In this document: piece by piece, positions 57,756-64,000 of the stretch
How the letters are laid out: each line of letters opens with the position of its first letter
Numbering within the stretch: position 1 is the stretch's first letter
The notes under the pieces: generated by a model
The model's database searches: none
What the model was told of the DNA's origin: nothing
The model's input: the letters and a program-made list of their open reading frames with translations, nothing else
From: Gamsiella multidivaricata
Lineage: Eukaryota > Mortierellomycota > Mortierellomycetes > Mortierellales > Mortierellaceae
Reading direction: 5' to 3'
Assembly (NCBI RefSeq): GCF_025024155.1
Contig: NW_026251801.1
Coordinates: 62,001-126,000, forward strand
Length of the DNA stretch: 64,000 bases
Program-made: the position numbers and the translations under genes

Positions 57756-58086
57756 ACTAGACGTACGTTTAAAGGTCGACTGTGGGTCGAGATGTTCCTT
57801 GCGTAGTGTTGATCTCGTCGTGTCGAGGATGGACGTCCTCGCGATGTATGGGTTGAGAGGAAGAGGGCAAGTGATCGTCCATGGGGCGACATCACCCAAT
57901 TCGTGGAACTCCACTCGTGGGCGTATGAGCAGGACAGTCACCTGTCACGATGGCACGCAAGATCCACATGGAGCCAAAAGGAGCCAAAGGTGTGGGAAAG
58001 TTGCAATCATTTATTATACCGAGTTCAATTCGTATTATCGCTACAATTCATTCACCCTCGCTCCAACTGAGACTAGGCTCTCTTCT
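57756..58086. other. Spacer between allantoicase and the Vps5-like gene
   Basis: 331 bp between two minus-strand genes: the 3' flank of allantoicase and the 5' flank of VPS5. An in-frame upstream extension of VPS5 is open to about 57941. No other gene seen. Confidence 0.55.
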
Positions 58087-60676
58087 TTACTCGCGCATCT
58101 TCTTTGCGCGGGGCGGTGTCGAGGCAGTCGTCTCCGACAACTCGTCCTCATCATCCAGTACGCTGGCCGAGCGACCCTTTGTCTTTTTCTTGTTGGTCAA
58201 CTTTGCGGCCGCCAACGCAACATTGCCTGCCGTCTTAGGGCGGCCGCGCTTCGCAGGCGACTTCTTGACGGGCTCGTTCTCCTCGTCCACCAACGTCGTG
58301 ACAGACGAGACCTCGGATGTCAAGATAACGTTACCGTCCTCCCTGATAATCTCCTCGGTTTCGATAACGGTTGTGCTCTCCTCTGTAGTTGTGGTAGTAG
58401 TTTCCAATAGTGCGTCGGTTGCCTTAGAAACAGCGGACAATGCATCTGCAGCCTTGGCTGCGGGCTCGTTCACTCTGAGGTCATCCACGGCCACAATCAA
58501 CTGCTCCTCCACAATCTCAAGTTCAGCGGGCACAACAGGTTCAGGGACACGAACTCCGTAAACGCGCAGACGTGAGATACCACCGTCTAATTTTTTGCAG
58601 ACAAAAACATAGCAGTTAGATTGTGAATTAGTTCAACCTCTCAAGGGTTCCTCTTTCAAGTTATGGCTGCGTAATGGCAATGGCTCTGTACCTGGGAAGA
58701 TATTAACGCGCACATGCGAATATGCCTCGCCGTTCGACTTGAGGCTATAAATGTTCTTCTTGTCACCTTCGACCTCGGCCTTTTTCAAAAGGTTGACCCA
58801 CTTGACCTCAGGATCATACTGAACATCGTTCTGTGTCAGTAAAGGAAAAAAAAAAGAAGAAACAGGCAGGCACCCGTTAGTATCAGGATCATTACCCATA
58901 AGGGACCTATGCACGTCATAGTGGCGGTTCCTACATATTCACTCTGGCACCCATGCAAGCTGACAAAGTCGGGGTTATTGCCACGGAAATGCGTCGTATC
59001 GACCTCGAGCGTCTCCAAAAGACCTGTGGCACCCAGCTTAATCTCGACCCAGTCATGATGTCCCTCAACACGCGAGCGGCGCGTCTGCCAACCATCGCGG
59101 GTATTGACTCCAGGGGTGGGAAGGATAAGGTTCGAGGGCTTTCCATAGCGGTCGTCGCTGGCCTTGATGACACGGGCGCCACTTGAAAGCGAAGCCAGGT
59201 CAATAACTGTCTTTTCGTCGGGGAAAATAGGCGAAACGTTTCCGTAAACACGAAGACGGGCCTACATCAAGTGTTTGCGATTGTTTAGAAAAGCGAAGGA
59301 TATGGGGAGGATTAAAACCGAGGTATTTCATACAGCAAGAAGCGAAGGAGCAGCAGTAGTTTTCCGATAGCCACTTACGATTCCGCCGTCGGGGTACATG
59401 TTCAACTTAATGTGGGTGTAGACATCGTCCGACGCCTTGATTCCATAATAATGATGCGAATTGCCGCCCAGAGGGATCTTTGGCAAAATCTCTGTCCACT
59501 ATTTTACACAAAGAACAAAAAAATGATGTTGAGCTGTTGAACCAGCAGGTTATGGCATGTTCACAATCCTCAAATATCTCACTTTCACACCACTCACCAC
59601 GTATGTGTCCTGAACACCCTTGACGACGAGGCAGGCCTCAATAGAGGCATAGGCGGGATGACTTCCATCAAAGAATGAAGTATCAATGTCAAATCCAGCA
59701 ATGGTTCCAGCGCTGGCCAGCTGAATAATCGCAGTGTGGTGAGTGTTCTTGTTGTGCCTCCTAGTAATATTGAACCAGGCAAATTATAGTGTCTTTCATC
59801 AGCTTGCTGCCTCTTTCGACGTGGCCACAGTAATAAAGGAGATGAGCTATAGAGATGTCGATAGAGATGTAGTCGTCTATTGTTTCTTTCTCACCTTGTC
59901 TCCCATCCATCCTAAAACATGAGTGTTGGTATCCACAGTAGCAAAGATATTAGCTGTGGTTCCTGAAAGAACAAACAGGGTAGACACATCACTCCCCTGT
60001 GGAGCATAGCCGCACGCCATCAGCGCATCACCAATTACCTTCCAGAAACCATTAGCTGTCTCGCGCTCCTTGTCCTCGATAGCAGGACCATCCTTGATCA
60101 ATTGGGAAGCCTCGCCAAAGAGTTCGTCGGTGGTCTCGAGGACCTTGCCGCCCTTGGCAGACGAGGCTAGCTCTAATAAAGAGACAAGGTGGGACGGTAT
60201 TGGTCAAAACGAATTCTTAACGGCAGATGGAGTGGTGCAATGAAACAAGCCAAGTGTGTTGAGGAAAGAGCGCGGCTCGAGCGGACAAGAACGCGTCGTT
60301 CGGCACACAGCAACAACAAGACACTCGCAAAAAAAAAAAAAAAAAAAAAAAGGGTGTTGAGGTCGCGTCCCATCCCTTGCGAACCCGGTCAATTGTGTCA
60401 AGTACCCGTCGGCTTCGTCCCCAGGCATGTTTTGACAGAAGACGCATTCTTTTGTTATTGGAGGGGAGAATATTTCGGCGCCAATTGCCCGCGTTGTTGC
60501 TCAGCGAAGCACAAGAATAAAACGGCTAGACATAAAAAAAAGCACTCTGTACATGGGGAATGATGCAGAGGGGCACACTGACACTCACCCGTGTATTTGT
60601 GAATCAATCCATCCTCATCGCTTGAGTCCAGCTTGAAGTGGCTCTCCTCCTGCTCTCGACTTTGAACTTGTCCCAT
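58087..60676 (-). CDS. Allantoicase with an extra C-terminal AT-hook-like tail
   Basis: Hydrolyses allantoate to ureidoglycolate and urea in purine breakdown. Exons 60676-60589, 60172-60039, 59911-59895 (17 nt), 59760-59598, 59498-59379, 59261-58935, 58830-58692 and 58586-58087 give 495 aa. Both allantoicase repeats are present: [78 protein letters not shown], then [56 protein letters not shown]. Family length is about 340; here about 145 residues follow, acidic and Thr/Ser-rich, with [11 protein letters not shown] (AT-hook-like core GRP) and a basic end (PPRAKKMRE). The N-terminus MGQVQS fits MGxxxS myristoylation. Donor of exon 6 (GTAGGA) is the weakest splice call. Confidence 0.9.
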
Positions 60677-61955
60677 GATATGTTGTAATATGTGTTTGAG
60701 AGTAAATGTGTGTGTGTTATGTGTGGATGAGAGTGATGTGAGAGTGTAAGATCGAACTTCGTACCCCACTTGCTCTGTTCGTGAAAAAGAAAAGTAGAGT
60801 TCACCCCTTCTGTCATTTTGTATTACGGGGCGGTAAGAATTTTTATCGCCCTACAACCCATAGTTAAACTGTTAACAATATGTCATCTTACCATAATCTC
60901 CCTCTTCACTTTTAGGGCCCCCGTAGCATCGTTCTTGGATGTCGCGAGCTTGAAGACGGCTCCAGTGTTTGCTGACTAGCGGTGATAGTGGTACTGGAAG
61001 CATTAGGATAGGGAGTAGCTTAGAAAAAAGCGCGAGCTGGGCGTGCTGAGTGTGCTGGGCCTGTCAAGCCTGGCCTGCAGGACATTCAGGGCTTTCGTAT
61101 GCCATCCGAGATCAGGAATAAAAGTTATGTTTTGTATTGAGGCACGGTTTTGCAGGGAAATTTGGGTGTGCTTTGGTGGAATGAAGGTGCATTGCAAGGT
61201 AGGGAGCGATGGAGAATTGCCAAAAGGCGCGGATTGTATAGGTATCAACGCATGCATGCATTACCAAGAATGCGAAGCCTTTTGTTTGGGCAGGCCTTGA
61301 GAGATGTGGGGAAATAAAAGGACAAGGTGTGATTGACAGCCTGATATATCTCCGTTTATGATTGAGGCTAGCTCGCGTCAAATGTTTTATTCATACGCAC
61401 AGAATAGACCTTGCTTGTGGAGCAATCAGTTTGGCTAGCGTTTGAAATTGATGGCCGGCAATGATGATTCTGAAAACGCGTTCTATGAAGAAACGCTCAA
61501 TGCTGGTGTAAGTGAATCATCACCTGCAAAGTCAATGCCGTGCCCCGTTTTGCGGAGAGTAGTGTCTGGGCTGAGATCTTGTGATGAAATTTTGGGTGAG
61601 GATGAGATGGTTTTTGAGAAAAACGTTCGCGGCTAGTGTAAGCAAACTGGTGCTTGAGAAGACAACGGCGCGCTCCGATGCGCAAAAAGTTGATTCAGCA
61701 GCGAGATCCAGGGGTGAAGAAGAAGAAACGGCAAGACTTTGTAGCGATGTAGATCCTTCAAAACAAACGATGGAAACACGCTGTAAAGTCCTCCCATCTG
61801 AACTCAATGGAGTCCTCAGTGAGGTTGTAGAGCCGGGGGCTAGCATTCGTATTGGGGGAGCGTTTTTTTATCACGTTCAATCTAACTATCGTTGGTGGGT
61901 CTATACATGGTCGTGAAAGAAAGGCATTAAAATTTCTAGCATAAGAGTGATCCAA
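60677..61955. other. 1.3-kb intergenic region
   Basis: 5' flank of allantoicase and 3' flank of the disordered protein. Several short open frames on both strands, none with family similarity. A GTGTAAG-type short repeat appears near 61505 and 61637 but is weak. No gene supported. Confidence 0.5.
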
Positions 61956-64000
61956 CTATGAGGGACGATTTAGGCGCGGTGCAATTTTGGCTGGCATATT
62001 CGTCTTGCCAGAGGCCTTGCCAGAAGACAATGGCGTCGCAGAGACAAGTTGGTGAGGAGGCTTGTTGTACATGACGGGAATAACGGGTATAAAGAGTCTT
62101 GTAGGGGCCCCAGGGTGGGCATGGGGACCCATTCCAGGAGGTCCCGCTGCAATAAACTGAGGTGCATGACCAGCTGCAGCGAGTGCGCCGTGCGAGTAGT
62201 CGACCGCCATAAGCATAGGCGCAGGTGGTCGAACTGTACTTCCGTCTGGGGCACGAAGGTGGGCATAGGGCGTGGGGTAGGCAATAAACGGTGGGCAGTA
62301 TGGTGGAGGAGCGGCAACAGCGGTCGTCATCAGGGGACGTGCATTGGGTTCTGCGGTCGAACCCCTCTTTTTCTTTTGAGTTGACTCAGTGGTCGGTTGG
62401 ACTGCGTGGCCTTTTGAGTCCTCTTCGACCGTCATGGGGGTCCTGGGACGGATGGGCGCGAATTGCCGGGTCTGACGAGGTGTTACTGGTACGAGAGATT
62501 GCCGGCTGCTGCTGGTTGTGCTTGTGCCGGGAAGCGTCTGCGGGATGCGAGGGATCGCCACTACACCCGAGCGAGATCCCACAGTCGGTATTGCCACCGG
62601 TTCCTGGAACAACTGCGCATTAGGTGCAGGGTAGTAGGAGGCAATGTAATGAGGGTGAGGATATTGAGCAGGAGGATGGGTTGGTGCAGGCGCATGTCTC
62701 GGTGTCCATTGCCTACCAGCTGTTGCGTCGCTTTCTGTTGCTCTCTGACTATTCGATGATGTCGATGGAGACGATACCGATGAAGATGCACCTGCATCCA
62801 ACCCCTCTGTTTCTATCCTCTCCGAAGCCCTCGGTTTGTACTTCTCCTGGCCTGACAAAGACTCAGAAACAGCCAATGGCTCAGAGTGAAATTGCCACGA
62901 ATTAGCAACAGCTGGGGGCGAGACTGGGTGCTCATCGCACTGCATGGCATGATCATCTGCCTCGGACGAAGGCGACGCGATCGCTTGACTTGATAAGGAC
63001 GGGGACTCGAACGGATTGTGTATTCTAAAACTTTGGGCATTGCTTGCAGATCGGTCCTCTCTGGTCATTGGCGTTGTAGGGGGTGTGGAGTAGTCCTGGT
63101 TCGCGTCAGTCGCAAATGATGAAGGGTATTGCTGGACGGTTCTAGGACCCTGAAGAGCCTGAGGCTCCGGCGGGAAGTAGAATGGCGCAAGCGTGGCAGG
63201 ATGAGCGGATCCGGAGTCGCCGTGACTTAGCTCCTCGCGCATAGGCGACAGACTGGATCTGGTGGGTTCAAAAGTCAGCTCAGATGCTAGCGAGGAGAGA
63301 GATGGCTCCCGCGACCGGTGCTGGCGACGTCCACGCGATGTTGAACCAGCTGATTTGTAAGAGACAATGTGACTCATGGACCGTAAATGCTTGTCATGAT
63401 CGTGTTCTTGGTCTTGCCCACTGTAAGGCGGTGGTGGCGGCTTCATCTGGAACGCAGGCGGGGCCCTCATGTGCCCTTGACCTGAACTTGAGTACTCGTC
63501 CTGTTGCCAGGACATAGCTCGCGAAGTAGGGGTCGCCGGGCTCATTGCGTCTTCAGAGTCAGTAAGATTGGCGCTTGACGAAGCTGGAGAGATCTTATGT
63601 CGGATCAAGTACGGATGAGATCTCAAGGTTGGTGGCGTGGGCTCCGGCTCTGGTGCTGGTATAGTCTCTGACCTATGCGAAGCAAAGGAAGCGATCTTGC
63701 GCAGCAATGGCTTTAGAATGTTCTTGTTTGATCCGGAAGCAGCGTTGGGTTTTTCGGCGTCAGAGTTCTTGCTGGGAGTATTAATGCGCTTAGCTGGCAC
63801 TGGCTCCATTGTGCTTGACGACAGCCGCTGCAGTTTCCTCTTTGGGTTGGGTTCTGAGGCCTCTGGGGGAGGTGAAGCCTTGTTGAACTCCTCCTCGATT
63901 CTTGCGGCGTCCTCATCCTTAATCATGCCACCGTAGTACGTGCTGGGTGCGTATTTGATGTCCATCTCGTTTGTCGGCCAGACCATATGGTCCAAGTTCA
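61956..64000 (-). CDS. Large disordered Pro/Ser-rich protein (5' partial)
   Basis: I do not recognise the family. The frame is open from the right edge to the stop at 61956, at least 681 codons, with no splice junction needed. The first visible part, MVWPTNEMDIKYAPSTYYGG, then KDEDAARIEEEFNK, looks folded or conserved; the rest is low-complexity: Pro-, Ser- and His-rich, with PPPPPYSG, KKKRGST, and a Pro/Ala-rich end. Basic patches (PKRKLQR, KKKRG) suggest a nuclear protein, perhaps a transcriptional regulator or RNA-associated factor; this is inference only. The start codon and any N-terminal domain lie outside the window. Confidence 0.75.
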   Translation of the reverse strand, partial: NLDHMVWPTNEMDIKYAPSTYYGGMIKDEDAARIEEEFNKASPPPEASEPNPKRKLQRLSSSTMEPVPAKRINTPSKNSDAEKPNAASGSNKNILKPLLRKIASFASHRSETIPAPEPEPTPPTLRSHPYLIRHKISPASSSANLTDSEDAMSPATPTSRAMSWQQDEYSSSGQGHMRAPPAFQMKPPPPPYSGQDQEHDHDKHLRSMSHIVSYKSAGSTSRGRRQHRSREPSLSSLASELTFEPTRSSLSPMREELSHGDSGSAHPATLAPFYFPPEPQALQGPRTVQQYPSSFATDANQDYSTPPTTPMTREDRSASNAQSFRIHNPFESPSLSSQAIASPSSEADDHAMQCDEHPVSPPAVANSWQFHSEPLAVSESLSGQEKYKPRASERIETEGLDAGASSSVSSPSTSSNSQRATESDATAGRQWTPRHAPAPTHPPAQYPHPHYIASYYPAPNAQLFQEPVAIPTVGSRSGVVAIPRIPQTLPGTSTTSSSRQSLVPVTPRQTRQFAPIRPRTPMTVEEDSKGHAVQPTTESTQKKKRGSTAEPNARPLMTTAVAAPPPYCPPFIAYPTPYAHLRAPDGSTVRPPAPMLMAVDYSHGALAAAGHAPQFIAAGPPGMGPHAHPGAPTRLFIPVIPVMYNKPPHQLVSATPLSSGKASGKTNMPAKIAPRLNRPS

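Noticed and set aside
1..64000. tRNA, rRNA, CRISPR, transposase, prophage or secondary-metabolite cluster
   Set aside because: I looked for tRNA A/B boxes, direct-repeat arrays, integrase or transposase motifs and NRPS/PKS motifs and saw none that hold up; the flavoprotein, GST and ABC genes are far apart and not clustered.

Overview
The window is nuclear DNA from an intron-rich fungus. Gene structure (many short GT-AG introns of about 60-150 bp, often with a TTAG or CTAG acceptor), long A/T homopolymers confined mostly to introns and intergenic DNA, and the gene set point to an early-diverging filamentous fungus. My best guess is Mortierellomycotina (Mortierella/Linnemannia type); this is inference, not proven. 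I saw no bacterial operons, CRISPR arrays, rRNA, tRNA or transposase genes. Exon boundaries below were worked out by hand from splice signals, reading phase and known family sequence. For every complete multi-exon model the summed exon length is divisible by three.

Layout: (1) 1-1952 +, MTM1/SLC25A39-40-type mitochondrial carrier (5' truncated). (2) 2390-5629 -, isoprenylcysteine methylesterase-like alpha/beta hydrolase. (3) 6026-8580 -, unrecognised two-segment membrane protein. (4) 8963-14009 -, full-size ABCC/MRP transporter. (5) 16029-18596 -, TRM1 tRNA m2,2G26 methyltransferase, divergent from (6) 18856-20444 +, SNX3/Grd19 sorting nexin. (7) 23817-25823 +, O-fucosyltransferase-like protein. 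(8) 26207-28605 -, ECO1 cohesin acetyltransferase, divergent from (9) 28836-30780 +, aldo/keto reductase. (10) 31316-34924 -, transportin (karyopherin beta-2). (11) 37056-38778 -, HST3/HST4-like sirtuin. (12) 39157-42416 -, malic enzyme with a mitochondrial-type leader. (13) 46703-49217 +, FAD-monooxygenase-fold protein with degenerate cofactor motifs. (14) 49586-50512 -, 3-hydroxyisobutyrate dehydrogenase-like protein, divergent from (15) 51409-52288 +, glutathione S-transferase. (16, 17) 52466-53026 - and 53610-54621 -, two tandem thioredoxins. (18) 55427-57755 -, SNX1/Vps5 retromer nexin. (19) 58087-60676 -, allantoicase with a long extra tail. (20) 61956 to the right edge -, a disordered proline-rich protein (5' truncated).

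Functional themes: retromer trafficking (SNX3 and Vps5), thiol redox (two thioredoxins, GST), mitochondrial metabolism (carrier, malic enzyme, dual-start TRM1), sister-chromatid cohesion and chromatin (ECO1, HST3/4-like sirtuin), and purine breakdown (allantoicase). These are ordinary scattered fungal neighbours rather than one cluster.

The most unusual items are: the FAD protein whose three cofactor motifs are all broken although the reading frame is intact; the allantoicase with an AT-hook-like acidic tail and a possible myristoylation start; exons of 11 and 17 nt; two GC-AG introns; a thioredoxin with a WCSHC active site; a charged insertion in the first nucleotide-binding domain of the ABC transporter; and the unrecognised membrane protein at 6026-8580. 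I did not find a convincing multi-gene novel system.
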